From NCBI RefSeq assembly GCF_017744835.1, contig NZ_JAGIAM010000001.1:992001-1056000 (forward strand): DNA of 64,000 nt, given 5' to 3'. The position numbers and the translations under genes are program-made. Positions 35,521 to 44,428 of this stretch are shown in pieces. Below the pieces are notes generated by a model that was given only the letters and a program-made list of their open reading frames with translations, searched no databases and was not told the DNA's origin. Within the stretch, counting starts at the first letter, position 1. The number at the start of each line of letters is the position of its first letter. Origin of the DNA: Sphingomonas sp. (GTDB taxonomy: Bacteria > Pseudomonadota > Alphaproteobacteria > Sphingomonadales > Sphingomonadaceae).

Positions 35521-36150
35521 TCAGGGCGCCAGTCGATAGCCTCGGCCCTTTTCGGTTCGCAGCATCGCTGCTGCCCCGGCATGGGCGAGCTGGGCGCGCA
35601 GCCGCGAGACATGGACCTCGACCACGTTCGTGCCCGGATCGAAGCGCAGCCCCCATACCGCCTCGAGCAGCTCGGTGCGGCTGGCGCAGTCGGGCGAGCG
35701 GCGCGCGAGATGGTGGAGCAGCGCATATTCGCGTGGGAGCAGGCGGAGCGGCTTGCCCTGGTGCGCGACGCGGCGCTCGACCGAATCGATGCTGAGGCCG
35801 CCGAGGCGGATCGGCGCGGGGCGGTGGCGCAGCCGGGCGGCGATGCGGGCGGCGATCTCGGCGGCGCTGGCCGGCATCGCCACGGCATCGTCGGCGCCCG
35901 CGTCGAGCGCCTGGGCAACGCCGGCACGCGACCCGGGTGCGAGCACGAGCAGCAGCGGGCCGAGCCAGCCCTGGCCGCGCAGCTCGGTGACGCAGCGCGC
36001 GGGATTCTCGGCTTCGGCGCCGACGACTGCGAGCTGCGCGCCGCTCTCCGCCAGCCGTGCGCGGGGCACCGGCAGCAGCGTGAAGCCGCGGGGCGTCGCC
36101 GCCTGCCGGAGCTGCGGGATGTGGAGGGCGCAGGCGACGATCGCGGTCAC
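35521..36150 (-). CDS. OmpR-type winged-helix regulator with degenerate receiver domain
   Basis: The C-terminal ~95 residues are a clear OmpR/PhoB DNA-binding domain (GLSIDSVERRVAHQGKPLRL, then REYALLHHLA and VEVHVSRLRAQL). The N-terminal ~105 residues resemble a receiver but lack the phospho-acceptor Asp: the strand ends AVVGAEAE. The Lys of the active site is also missing (VAMPAS). It may be controlled without phosphorylation. No sensor kinase is nearby. A GTG at 36150 is the likely start, 50 bases after the cupin-like gene of the peptide operon, so it may be the operon's last gene. Confidence 0.8.
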   Translation of the reverse strand: MTAIVACALHIPQLRQAATPRGFTLLPVPRARLAESGAQLAVVGAEAENPARCVTELRGQGWLGPLLLVLAPGSRAGVAQALDAGADDAVAMPASAAEIAARIAARLRHRPAPIRLGGLSIDSVERRVAHQGKPLRLLPREYALLHHLARRSPDCASRTELLEAVWGLRFDPGTNVVEVHVSRLRAQLAHAGAAAMLRTEKGRGYRLAP

Positions 36151-36200
36151 GGCGGAGAAGCTAGACCGCGAAAACTCCGATTTGGTTGCGAGTCGCTCCG

Positions 36201-37106
36201 TTATGGAGGCGAAAACCCTGCCTCGATTGCGGCGAAACGCGCGCGGGCGTAGCCGGCGAGATAGGTGCTGGGCGCATCCGCGGCGAGGCGGAGTAGCGGC
36301 TGCGCGGTGTGGGGCTCGACGGCGAGGAGCGCGTCGAGCGCGGTGGTGCGCATCCGCTCGCACGGATGGCCGCGCGCGAAGGCGGCGGCGAGGTCGCGGC
36401 CATTGCCGATATGCGCGGCGACGGTGAGCAGCGCCTCGGCGGCGGTGCAGGTCAACCCTTCAGCGATCACGCCGCGGCTGATGTCGAAGCGATATTGGTC
36501 GAGCCAGGGCTGGGCGGGATCGGCGCCGAGGATGTTGAGCGAAACCGAGAAGGCGTCGGGCGGCAGCTGGACATGGATGTCGCGGCGCATGCGGTAGAGC
36601 ATCAGCCGGCCGGGTTCGAGCCGCGCGCGCTCGACGAAGCGGAGGCGCGCATTCTCGCCGGGCAAGCCGGCGAGCGCATCGGCGTCATATTCGAAATAGT
36701 CGCTCCAATAGCCCGGCCCCAGATAGCCAAAGGTGAGAAAGGGGAAATTATGGTCGTGTGGCAGGTCATAGAAGAAGGCCGCCGCGCCGCTCGCCCGAAC
36801 CAGCGGATCGGCGCGCGCAGGCCAGAAATTGGCGCGGACGAGAAAGCGGCCGTCGGGCGGGTGGAGCAGGAAGACCTGCGCGCCATAGCCGTTGCCGCCG
36901 CGCTGGCCGGCGCAGCGCGATTTGAGCTCGTCCATCGCGAGGTCGGCAAGGAAGTCGCGGTTGTGCCCGAGCCGCGCGAGCAACGGGCCGAGCGCTGCGA
37001 AAGCCTCCTCGTCGCGCACGTCGCAATCGCTGGCGGCGGCGAGCGCATCGAGCAGCTCGGCCAATGCGATCGGCGCGCCTTCGCCGGGATCGATCAGGCG
37101 GGGCAA
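36201..37106 (-). CDS. Unrecognised cupin-like protein with HEAT-like tail (peptide operon)
   Basis: I do not recognise a named family. The 301-residue product has a helical N-terminus (about 1-70), then a beta-rich segment with the cupin-type metal pattern HDH, a following FEYD Glu, and later EPGRLMLYRMRRDIH with FSVSLNI. That is close to cupin motifs 1 and 2. A C-terminal HEAT-like helical region (about 225-301) follows. A metal-dependent oxygenase is a reasonable guess. It starts on a TTG overlapping the stop of the 309-residue gene and is related to it in layout. Confidence 0.65.
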   Translation of the reverse strand: MPRLIDPGEGAPIALAELLDALAAASDCDVRDEEAFAALGPLLARLGHNRDFLADLAMDELKSRCAGQRGGNGYGAQVFLLHPPDGRFLVRANFWPARADPLVRASGAAAFFYDLPHDHNFPFLTFGYLGPGYWSDYFEYDADALAGLPGENARLRFVERARLEPGRLMLYRMRRDIHVQLPPDAFSVSLNILGADPAQPWLDQYRFDISRGVIAEGLTCTAAEALLTVAAHIGNGRDLAAAFARGHPCERMRTTALDALLAVEPHTAQPLLRLAADAPSTYLAGYARARFAAIEAGFSPP

Positions 37107-38023
37107 GGTTCGGGTTCCTGTCGTGCGGCGAGCGTTTCGAGCGTCCGGCGCGCCGCGGCCCGCACCTGAGCATGCGGGTCCTGCTCGGCCATCTGAGCGA
37201 GCCGCGGCAGCGCCGCCCCTGCATCGAGCATCAGCCATTCGCGCATCGCGGCCCAGCGGAGCTGGTGCGCCGCGTCGCACGTGGCGGCTTCGAAGCAGGG
37301 CCCCGCGTCGGTGCGGCCCGAGGCACGGAGCAAGGCGAGCAGCATCCCGGCGCGCGAGCTGCGGTCGTCGCCGTCGGCGATGCGGCACAGTCGCCGGGTC
37401 GCCAGGTCGAACTCGCGCAGCAGCGGCGCGGCGCCGGCGCGGATCGTGGCAGTCAGCACCGCGACATCGCTCCGCGCACCCGAGAGCAGGCGCGCCTCGT
37501 TCCGACCGTCGCTGCGGTACACCGCGCCCTCAGCGAGAGGCAGCGGCGGCAGCGCGATACAGCGGTCTTCCTCCTCGACATGCCAGCGGCGCCAATGCGC
37601 CCCGCCGCTCCGGAGCACGCGCGTGACCGTCATGCGGCCCGGGAGCGCGATCGTGCGTGGCTCCGGCGCCCTGGCGAGCGCCGCGGCATGGCTGACGCTC
37701 GCGACCAGCGACACCGCCGCGCAATCGTGGAGCACCAGCCCGGTGCGCAGCCCGTCCCGGCGCGCGCGCAGCGGCGGCTCGAACAGCGGGTCCTTGTCGA
37801 GCGCCGCGAGCAGCGGATCGAGCAGCGCCGCCGCCCAGTCGCCATTCGCCAGCAGCTGCTCGGCGCGGTCGGCGGCAGGGCCGGGACCGTCGAGCGGGCA
37901 ATCGGCGAAGGCGGTGCGCAGCGCCCGCACTTCGGCCCCCGCCGCCCAGCGCCGGCTCACGTCTCGCGACCGCCCGCGTGAGGCGAGCAGCGCGGGACGC
38001 AAAGCCTCGGGAAAGCCGGGCAT
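37094..38023 (-). CDS. Unrecognised 309-residue protein, paralogue of the cupin-like gene (peptide operon)
   Basis: The product shares the layout of the next gene: helical N-terminus, beta-rich middle (LPGRMTVTRVLRSGGAHWRR and CIALPPLPLAEGAVYRSDG) and a C-terminal HEAT-like part (ALPRLAQMAEQDPHAQVRAA). The metal-binding HxH pattern of the neighbour is not conserved, so it may be a non-catalytic partner. It starts 7 bases after the stop of the 52-residue peptide gene and overlaps the next gene's TTG start. No signal peptide or membrane segment is seen. Confidence 0.65.
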   Translation of the reverse strand: MPGFPEALRPALLASRGRSRDVSRRWAAGAEVRALRTAFADCPLDGPGPAADRAEQLLANGDWAAALLDPLLAALDKDPLFEPPLRARRDGLRTGLVLHDCAAVSLVASVSHAAALARAPEPRTIALPGRMTVTRVLRSGGAHWRRWHVEEEDRCIALPPLPLAEGAVYRSDGRNEARLLSGARSDVAVLTATIRAGAAPLLREFDLATRRLCRIADGDDRSSRAGMLLALLRASGRTDAGPCFEAATCDAAHQLRWAAMREWLMLDAGAALPRLAQMAEQDPHAQVRAAARRTLETLAARQEPEPCPA

Positions 38024-38030
38024 CGCCGCC

Positions 38031-38189
38031 TCAGATCGGCGCCATCTCGTAGATCAGCTCGACGACTCCGACGATCATTTCGAACAGCCCGTCGACGCTG
38101 CTCGCCTCCAGGTCTGTGAAGGCTCCGTGCACCGCCACCGGCATGTCGAGCTCGGCAATCTCGCTCGCCGCGATCTGCATCAGGTCCAT
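38031..38189 (-). CDS. 52-residue acidic peptide, first gene of an unrecognised operon
   Basis: The product begins MDLMQIAASEIAELDMPVAV and ends VVELIYEMAPI. It is acidic and amphipathic, without Cys, Lys or Arg, and it has one His and one Tyr. AAGGGGGA lies 4-5 bases before the ATG, a strong ribosome site. The two cupin/HEAT-like paralogues follow with a 7-base gap and then a 4-codon overlap. A precursor peptide modified by the following enzymes is one reading; a small regulatory or assembly subunit is another. It is too short for the usual gene-length limits. Confidence 0.65.
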   Translation of the reverse strand: MDLMQIAASEIAELDMPVAVHGAFTDLEASSVDGLFEMIVGVVELIYEMAPI

Positions 38190-38245
38190 AAGTCCCCCTT
38201 CTCCTGCTGCGGAACAGGCTATCGCGGCGACGCGCGGCGCTCACT

Positions 38246-38259
38246 TTACATTTCTGTAA
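38246..38259. promoter_or_regulatory. Inverted repeat TTACA-N4-TGTAA in the divergent spacer
   Basis: A perfect 5-base inverted repeat in an AT-richer patch lies 57 bases upstream of the 52-residue peptide gene and 54 bases upstream of the thioesterase gene. It could be a binding site for the winged-helix regulator encoded at the end of the peptide operon. This is an inference from position only. Confidence 0.35.
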
Positions 38260-38312
38260 TCCCGCAGGCCTGCGCATTTGCGCGCCCGTCCCCGTCGCGC
38301 TAGGCCCGCGCC

Positions 38313-38753
38313 ATGACCGAGACGCCCGCCCGCGGCTTCGACCCCCAGCTGCTGTTCACCACGCGCTTCGGCGGCCACGGCGGCCGGCTGGGGATCGTGC
38401 ACCATGCCCATGGCGACGACTGGGCCGAGCTGGCGCTGCCCTATAACCCCGACATGATCGGCGATCCGGCGTCGGGCGTGCTCGCATCGGGCCCGATCCT
38501 GACGCTGATGGACATGGCGACGGCGGTGGGCGTGTGGCTCAAGCTCGGCGCATTCCGCGCGCATGCGACGCTCGACCTTCGGATCGACTATCTGCGCCCG
38601 GCACGGCCCGGCCAGACAGTGATCGGCCGCGGCGAATGCTATCGCATCACGCGCTCGATCGCCTTCGTCCGCGGCCAGGCACACGACGGCGACCCCGCCG
38701 ATCCGGTCGCCAATGTCGCGGGCACCTTCATGGCGACGGAGGGCTATTGGTGA
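38313..38753 (+). CDS. PaaI-type hotdog-fold thioesterase (first of a pair)
   Basis: The 146-residue protein has the hotdog helix with LASGPILTLMDMATAVGVWL and the strand LDLRIDYLRPARPGQTV, typical of PaaI/YdiI-like acyl-CoA thioesterases. Its stop overlaps the start of a second hotdog gene in a GTGA junction. The two products probably form a heteromer or act on related acyl-CoA substrates. Confidence 0.86.
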   Translation: MTETPARGFDPQLLFTTRFGGHGGRLGIVHHAHGDDWAELALPYNPDMIGDPASGVLASGPILTLMDMATAVGVWLKLGAFRAHATLDLRIDYLRPARPGQTVIGRGECYRITRSIAFVRGQAHDGDPADPVANVAGTFMATEGYW

Positions 38754-39127
38754 CCATCCCGCCCTATGCCGAGCTGCTGGGTCTGAGTCTCGAGCCCGGC
38801 GATCCCGCGCCAACGCTCGTGATGCCCTTCGGCCCCGACGTGATCGGCCGCCCCGGCTTCCTCCACGGCGGCGCGATCGGCGGGCTGCTCGAGATGGCCG
38901 CAGTCGCCGCGCTCAAGCAGGCGCTCGAGACCGAGGGCGGCGGGCGGGTCAAGCCGATCAACCTGACCGTCGATTACATGCGCGGCGGGCGCGACAAGGA
39001 GACGCGGGCGCGCGGTACCGTCACGCGGCTGGGCAAGCGCGTCGCCAATGTCGACGCCATCGCCTGGCAGGACGATCCCGACCGCCCGATCGCGCGGGCG
39101 CATCTGAACTATCTGATCGCGCGCTAG
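38750..39127 (+). CDS. PaaI-type hotdog-fold thioesterase (second of a pair)
   Basis: The 125-residue protein has the hotdog signature GRPGFLHGGAIGGLLEMAAV and KPINLTVDYMRGGRDKET. The HGG segment matches the more classical PaaI active-site helix than its partner does. It starts on GTG overlapping the previous stop. A 22-base repeat copy follows 22 bases after its stop. Confidence 0.86.
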   Translation: MTIPPYAELLGLSLEPGDPAPTLVMPFGPDVIGRPGFLHGGAIGGLLEMAAVAALKQALETEGGGRVKPINLTVDYMRGGRDKETRARGTVTRLGKRVANVDAIAWQDDPDRPIARAHLNYLIAR

Positions 39128-39434
39128 TCGCTCGGGGCGCCGCGACAGCGGAAGTTGACAAAGTGGACACCTAACGCGGGCGTGTGCGCGGGCAGGTGCG
39201 CGCGAGGGGCGATTATATTGAGGATGAGAAAGAACGTTCCCGGTTTGTTTCAAGGGAAATCCTATTTTGCAAGGGGCGAGGCGCGACCAGGGAGGCATCG
39301 ATCGCGAGTTCGGCGCCATACAGCGTTGCCTGGACGATGACCGGGAGGATCACGAGACCTGTCCAACCCTAAGCGCCGTTGCCCCGATCTCCCCGCCTCC
39401 TCTATCGTGTGACTTCCATCCGAAGGGGCGTGCA
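39128..39434. other. 307-base intergenic stretch
   Basis: No convincing gene is visible. It holds one copy of the GACAAAGTGGACACC repeat near its left end. A patch of lower GC content (about 39210-39285, with ATTATATT and GTTTGTTTC) follows. Short open frames here lack ribosome sites and family features. It may include the promoter of the GFA-family gene. Confidence 0.5.
39150..39171. repeat. 22-base repeat, copy 1
   Basis: The core GACAAAGTGGACACC follows GGAAGTT. The copy at 54314-54335 matches at 21 of 22 positions. Both copies lie just after the 3' end of a plus-strand gene. Confidence 0.65.
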
Positions 39435-39848
39435 ATGGAAGGCGTGCATGAAGGTTCGTGCCACTGCGGGGCGGTTCGCTTCACCGTGGCGTACGATCCG
39501 GTCGAGCTTACGAGCTGCGACTGCTCGCTGTGCGTGAAGCGCAACGCATTGATGGCGAAGGTGCCCGAGGCGGCCTTGCGGGTGGAGGAGGGCGAGGAAT
39601 GGCTCGCCACCTACGAGTGGAACAGCATGCGCGCGAAGCATCATTTCTGTCGCCGCTGCGGCATCTATGTGTTCCACCGCAAGCGCGCCGCGCCCGATCA
39701 CTTCGGCGTCAACATCTTCTGCCTCGACGGGTTCGACGTGGCGTCGCTGCCCGTGCGTGCGACCGAGGGCATCGGAATGACGCTGGTCTGCGACGATCCG
39801 CGCGACGAATGGCCGGGCCCGCGTACGCGAGAGCGTGCAGGGCGATAG
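39435..39848 (+). CDS. GFA family zinc protein (glutathione-dependent formaldehyde-activating enzyme-like)
   Basis: The 137-residue protein has the zinc-binding pattern of the family: GSCHCGAVRFTV at the N-terminus, SCDCSLC, and HHFCRRCGIYVFHR. The substrate is unknown for most members; glutathione-formaldehyde adducts are the model. ATG 39435 is the first Met before the motif. It is convergent with the RNA ligase-like gene. Confidence 0.85.
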   Translation: MEGVHEGSCHCGAVRFTVAYDPVELTSCDCSLCVKRNALMAKVPEAALRVEEGEEWLATYEWNSMRAKHHFCRRCGIYVFHRKRAAPDHFGVNIFCLDGFDVASLPVRATEGIGMTLVCDDPRDEWPGPRTRERAGR

Positions 39849-39858
39849 GCCCGCCAAA

Positions 39859-40401
39859 TCACCCCGAGAACAGCTCGAGCTGCTTGCGCACCAGCGGCCA
39901 GCGGCCCAGCTCGATGTGCCGGGTGCGGCCGACCAGGCTGTGGACCAGCACCAGCTCGCGCGCTTCCCAGGCGATCGGCGCGAGCGGCTCGAGGAAGACC
40001 GGGCCCTTGCGGTAGCCGAGCGTCACGTGCGGGTTGAACTCCCAGCCCTCGCGCCGCAGCCCCCAATAGCGAAGCTGGGCGTCGAGGCGGTGCTGGAGCA
40101 ACGTCAGCGCCGCGGCCCGCTGGCTGGGGCGGAGCGCGACCGAGCCGGCGCCGCCCGAGGCGCGATCGAGCGCAATTCCGAATCGGTCGCCGTCGAGCGC
40201 GTCGCCGATCGCCAGCATCCGCTCGGCCACGTCGCGCGGCTCGGCGGCATAGTCGTTGGTGATCGCGAGCGTCAGATGGAGCCGGTCGTTGGACACCGGA
40301 ACGGCGCCCTCGGGCAGCAGCCGGTCGCGGACCAGACCGATGCGCCGCGCCTCGGTGACGGGTGGCTTGAGGGCGAAGAAATAGCGATGGCAGGCGTGCA
40401 T
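39859..40401 (-). CDS. 2'-5' RNA ligase family protein (2H phosphoesterase)
   Basis: The 180-residue protein has the two His-x-Thr motifs of the 2H superfamily, LHLTLAI (about 46) and NPHVTLGY (about 132), and an N-terminal RYFFALKPP. Bacterial members (ThpR type) act on 2',3'-cyclic or 2'-5' linked RNA ends. ATG 40401 has GGAG 7 bases upstream. It is divergent from ccrM across a 289-base spacer. Confidence 0.87.
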   Translation of the reverse strand: MHACHRYFFALKPPVTEARRIGLVRDRLLPEGAVPVSNDRLHLTLAITNDYAAEPRDVAERMLAIGDALDGDRFGIALDRASGGAGSVALRPSQRAAALTLLQHRLDAQLRYWGLRREGWEFNPHVTLGYRKGPVFLEPLAPIAWEARELVLVHSLVGRTRHIELGRWPLVRKQLELFSG

Positions 40402-40593
40402 GGGAGAACTCCGAATCGGATCAATGTTCTTATTATGTTCCGATCGAATGGCGGAGTCGAATCCGATTGGTCCGGCGGCGGGTGCGATCGGATCGGCGCG
40501 AAAGTGAGTCTTTCGGGCCACACCACCAGTGCTAGAGCCTGTGGATAACTTCCGGACTCAACATCTGGGCGGGTCCCGGAATGTTCCGCCTTG

Positions 40594-40601
40594 TTAACCA
40601 T
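40594..40601 (+). promoter_or_regulatory. CtrA-like half-site upstream of ccrM
   Basis: TTAACCAT matches the CtrA half-site known from Caulobacter. It lies 90 bases before the ccrM ATG, with a second, one-base-different copy 24 bases downstream. Confidence 0.5.
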
Positions 40602-40617
40602 TTGGCAGCCGTTTGCG

Positions 40618-40625
40618 TTAACCAA
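40618..40625 (+). promoter_or_regulatory. Second CtrA-like half-site upstream of ccrM
   Basis: TTAACCAA differs by one base from the half-site at 40594 and is spaced 24 bases from it, about two helical turns plus a few bases, so both could face the same side. Confidence 0.4.
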
Positions 40626-40636
40626 TGTTCGCTTGA

Positions 40637-41821
<1,185 letters not shown>

Positions 41822-41829
41822 TCGCCGAA

Positions 41830-41846
41830 CCCCTGCCCTGAAGGGG
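41830..41846 (+). terminator. Hairpin after ccrM
   Basis: CCCCT and AGGGG form a 5-base stem with a 7-base loop 9 bases after the ccrM stop, followed by a second AGGGG rather than a T-run. It belongs to the same pyrimidine/purine hairpin type found at other gene ends in the window. Confidence 0.3.
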
Positions 41847-41868
41847 AGGGGCTTGATAAGGGAGGCGC

Positions 41869-42969
41869 ATGGCCTTGGACCTTCCCGCTTCCGCCCGGCT
41901 CTATCTGCGCCCCGTCCAGTTCGTCGACACGCCGGTGGGGCGTGACGGCGAAGTGGCGCGGCTCGCCGGGGGGCTCGGCTGGTTTTCGGCCTGGGAGCTG
42001 ATTGCGGCCGAAGGCGGGCGCCGCGTGCTGCAGCGGACCATCCCGGTGGCCGAGCTGCCCGACGACGAGCGGCTGCAGGCGCTGGCGGCGCGGATCAGCG
42101 CACCGCGCGCGCCGCTGACGCTCGGCGAGCGTGTGCTCAGGCTCGACCAGCCGCTGGTGATGGGCATCCTTAACGTTACGCCCGACAGCTTCTCGGATGG
42201 CGGCCGCCACGCCGGCGATCCGGATGGCGCGGCCGGCGCGGGCGTCGCGATGGCGGCAGCCGGCGCGAGCCTGATCGACGTGGGCGGCGAATCGACGCGG
42301 CCGGGCGCGGAGCCGGTGTGGGAAGGCGACGAGATCGCGCGCACCGTGCCGGTGATCGAGCGGCTCGCGCGCGGCGGCACTGCGGTCTCGATCGACACGC
42401 GCAAGGCGGCGGTGATGGAAGCGGCGCTCGCGGCGGGCGCGCATCTGGTCAACGATGTCGCAGCTTTGCTCTATGACGACCGCGCGCTCGAAGTGGTGGT
42501 GCGCGCGGGCTGCCCGGTGGTGCTGATGCACTCGCCCGATCCCGCCAAGGGCGGGCACGGGGAGGGCCGTTATGGCGACGTGCTGCTCGACGTCTATGAC
42601 TGGCTCGAACGCCGTGTCGACGACGTGGCGGCGGCGGGCGTCGACCGAGCCAGGATACTGGTCGATCCGGGGATCGGCTTCGGCAAGTCGCTGCAGGACA
42701 ATCTGGCGCTGCTCAACGGCCTTGCGCTGTTCCACGGGCTCGGCTGCCCGCTGCTGCTCGGCGCGAGCCGGAAGCGGATGATCGGTGCGCTGGCGAGCGA
42801 GGCGCCGAGCGATGCACGGCTCGGCGGGTCGATCGCGTTGGCGCTGAAGGGCGCCGAGGCAGGCGCGCAGCTGATCCGCGTCCACGACGTGTTCGAGACC
42901 GTGCAGGCGCTGCGTGTGTGGCGCGGCATGCGCGACGCGGCGCTGGCGGCGTCGCCTCCCGTCTTCTAG
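41869..42969 (+). CDS. folP: Dihydropteroate synthase
   Basis: FolP joins p-aminobenzoate to the pterin pyrophosphate in folate synthesis. The core domain (about 95-366) has GILNVTPDSFSDGG, DVGGESTRPGA, VSIDTRKA and LLGASRKRMIG, all standard. The protein (366 residues) has an N-terminal extension of about 90 residues absent from E. coli FolP but common in this class of bacteria. It follows ccrM by 47 bases and precedes a GT39 gene. Confidence 0.96.
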   Translation: MALDLPASARLYLRPVQFVDTPVGRDGEVARLAGGLGWFSAWELIAAEGGRRVLQRTIPVAELPDDERLQALAARISAPRAPLTLGERVLRLDQPLVMGILNVTPDSFSDGGRHAGDPDGAAGAGVAMAAAGASLIDVGGESTRPGAEPVWEGDEIARTVPVIERLARGGTAVSIDTRKAAVMEAALAAGAHLVNDVAALLYDDRALEVVVRAGCPVVLMHSPDPAKGGHGEGRYGDVLLDVYDWLERRVDDVAAAGVDRARILVDPGIGFGKSLQDNLALLNGLALFHGLGCPLLLGASRKRMIGALASEAPSDARLGGSIALALKGAEAGAQLIRVHDVFETVQALRVWRGMRDAALAASPPVF

Positions 42970-42988
42970 CCGGGGCGCGGGGGACAAA

Positions 42989-44428
42989 GTGCCGAGGCTG
43001 CGCCGCGCCGACCTGTTGCTGGTCCCGATCCTGCTGCTCGCGGCGGCGCTGCGCATCGCTACCTGCGACTATTCGCTGTGGTTCGACGAGATCGCCTCGG
43101 TCGCCTTCGCGCACCAGCCGGTTGGCCGGCTGTGGAGCGCCTGGATGGTGCGCGAGAGCAACCCGCCGCTCTATTACACGATGCTCGGCGGCTGGATCCG
43201 GTTGTTCGGCGCGAGCGACGTGGCGGTGCGGCTGCTGTCGGTCGCGACCGGGCTGGTGGGAATCGTTGCCGCCTGGTGGCTGGCGCGGCGGATCGGCGGG
43301 GTGCGCGCGGGGCTGTTCGCCGCGGCGCTGCTCGCGGTGTCGGCGGCGCATCTCGACTATTCGCAGGAAGCCCGTGCGGCGATGCTGACCCAGGCGGCGG
43401 CGCTGTTCGGCTGCGTGGCGATGACTGCCTATCTCGAGCGCCCGCGCCTGGGGCCGCTGCTCGGCTATGCCGCGGCGGCGACGGTGACGCTCTATGCACA
43501 TACGACGATGGCGTTGTTCGTCGTGCTGGCGAATTTGGCGATGCTCTGGCTGCTCCGGCGCGACCGGCGCGCGCTGGCCTGGTGGCTGGCGACGAACCTG
43601 GCGGTGGCGCTGCTGTGGAGCTGGTGGGCGTGGATCAGCCTGGAGCAGATCCGTACCGGCGGCGGCGGCTTCGCCTGGATCGATCGGCCGAGCCTGGGCC
43701 GCGGGCTGCTGACCACCGCGACCGTCTATCTGCCGCTCTATACTGTCGGGGAGAATCTGCTCGTCGCGCCGCTGCTCGCGCTCGTGTGGATCGGCGGGAT
43801 CGCCTGGCTGGGCCTGCGCGACCGCCGGCCGGCGATGGGGCTGCTCGCGACCCTGGCGGCGGGCGCGCCGCCGCTGCTCTGGCTGGTGAGCCAATGGGTG
43901 CCGATGTTGCTCGAGCGGACTTTGTTCTGGGCAGCGGGGCCGATGATCGTGCTGCTCGCGGTGGCGCTCGCCGGGATCAAGGTACGGCGCGTCGGACTGG
44001 CGCTGCTTGGCCTGTTGCTGGCGGTTGAGACGGCGGCGCTGCTCCACTGGCTGCCAGAGCGCGAATCGGAAGCCTGGCCGCAGGCGCTGGCCGAAGCGGC
44101 GCGAATCGATCCCGGCGGCGTGCTGCTGGTCGAGAGCGACGCGATGGGCGTGGCGGCGGAACGCTATCTGCCCGGGACCGGGCTGCGGCTGGTGGTCCTG
44201 GACCTGCCCGGCGACGGCTTCGACCGCTGGGCGCAGGGGCTGTCGCGCGCGCCGCATGTCGATCGCGCGGGCGCCCAGACGCTGCTGGCGCGGCGCGGGC
44301 GGCTACTCATTCTCAAGCGGAGCGTGCACGATCCCGCTGTGGCGCTCTACCGCCGATACACCGAGCAGGTCTTTCCGGACCCGCGCGGCCGACCGCCCAC
44401 GGTCGCGCTGCTGCGCCAGCCCTCATAG
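42989..44428 (+). CDS. GT39-type membrane glycosyltransferase
   Basis: The 479-residue protein has about 10 hydrophobic segments and the GT-C pattern in the first loop, CDYSLWFDEIASVAF with the acidic Asp-Glu pair, then ESNPPLYYTMLGGW. Such enzymes move sugars from polyprenyl-phosphate carriers onto lipids or proteins at the periplasmic face. I chose GTG 42989, with GGGGGA 6 bases upstream. It overlaps the convergent AlkD-like gene by 6 bases. The acceptor cannot be inferred. Confidence 0.82.
   Translation: MPRLRRADLLLVPILLLAAALRIATCDYSLWFDEIASVAFAHQPVGRLWSAWMVRESNPPLYYTMLGGWIRLFGASDVAVRLLSVATGLVGIVAAWWLARRIGGVRAGLFAAALLAVSAAHLDYSQEARAAMLTQAAALFGCVAMTAYLERPRLGPLLGYAAAATVTLYAHTTMALFVVLANLAMLWLLRRDRRALAWWLATNLAVALLWSWWAWISLEQIRTGGGGFAWIDRPSLGRGLLTTATVYLPLYTVGENLLVAPLLALVWIGGIAWLGLRDRRPAMGLLATLAAGAPPLLWLVSQWVPMLLERTLFWAAGPMIVLLAVALAGIKVRRVGLALLGLLLAVETAALLHWLPERESEAWPQALAEAARIDPGGVLLVESDAMGVAAERYLPGTGLRLVVLDLPGDGFDRWAQGLSRAPHVDRAGAQTLLARRGRLLILKRSVHDPAVALYRRYTEQVFPDPRGRPPTVALLRQPS

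Noticed and set aside
39155..39340. 61-codon open frame after the thioesterase pair
   Set aside because: It begins inside the 22-base repeat, lacks a ribosome site and shows no family features.
40603..40616. Possible sigma-54 promoter TGGCAG...TTGC before ccrM
   Set aside because: GG and GC are only 9 bases apart, one short of the strict spacing, and the CtrA-like sites explain the region better.
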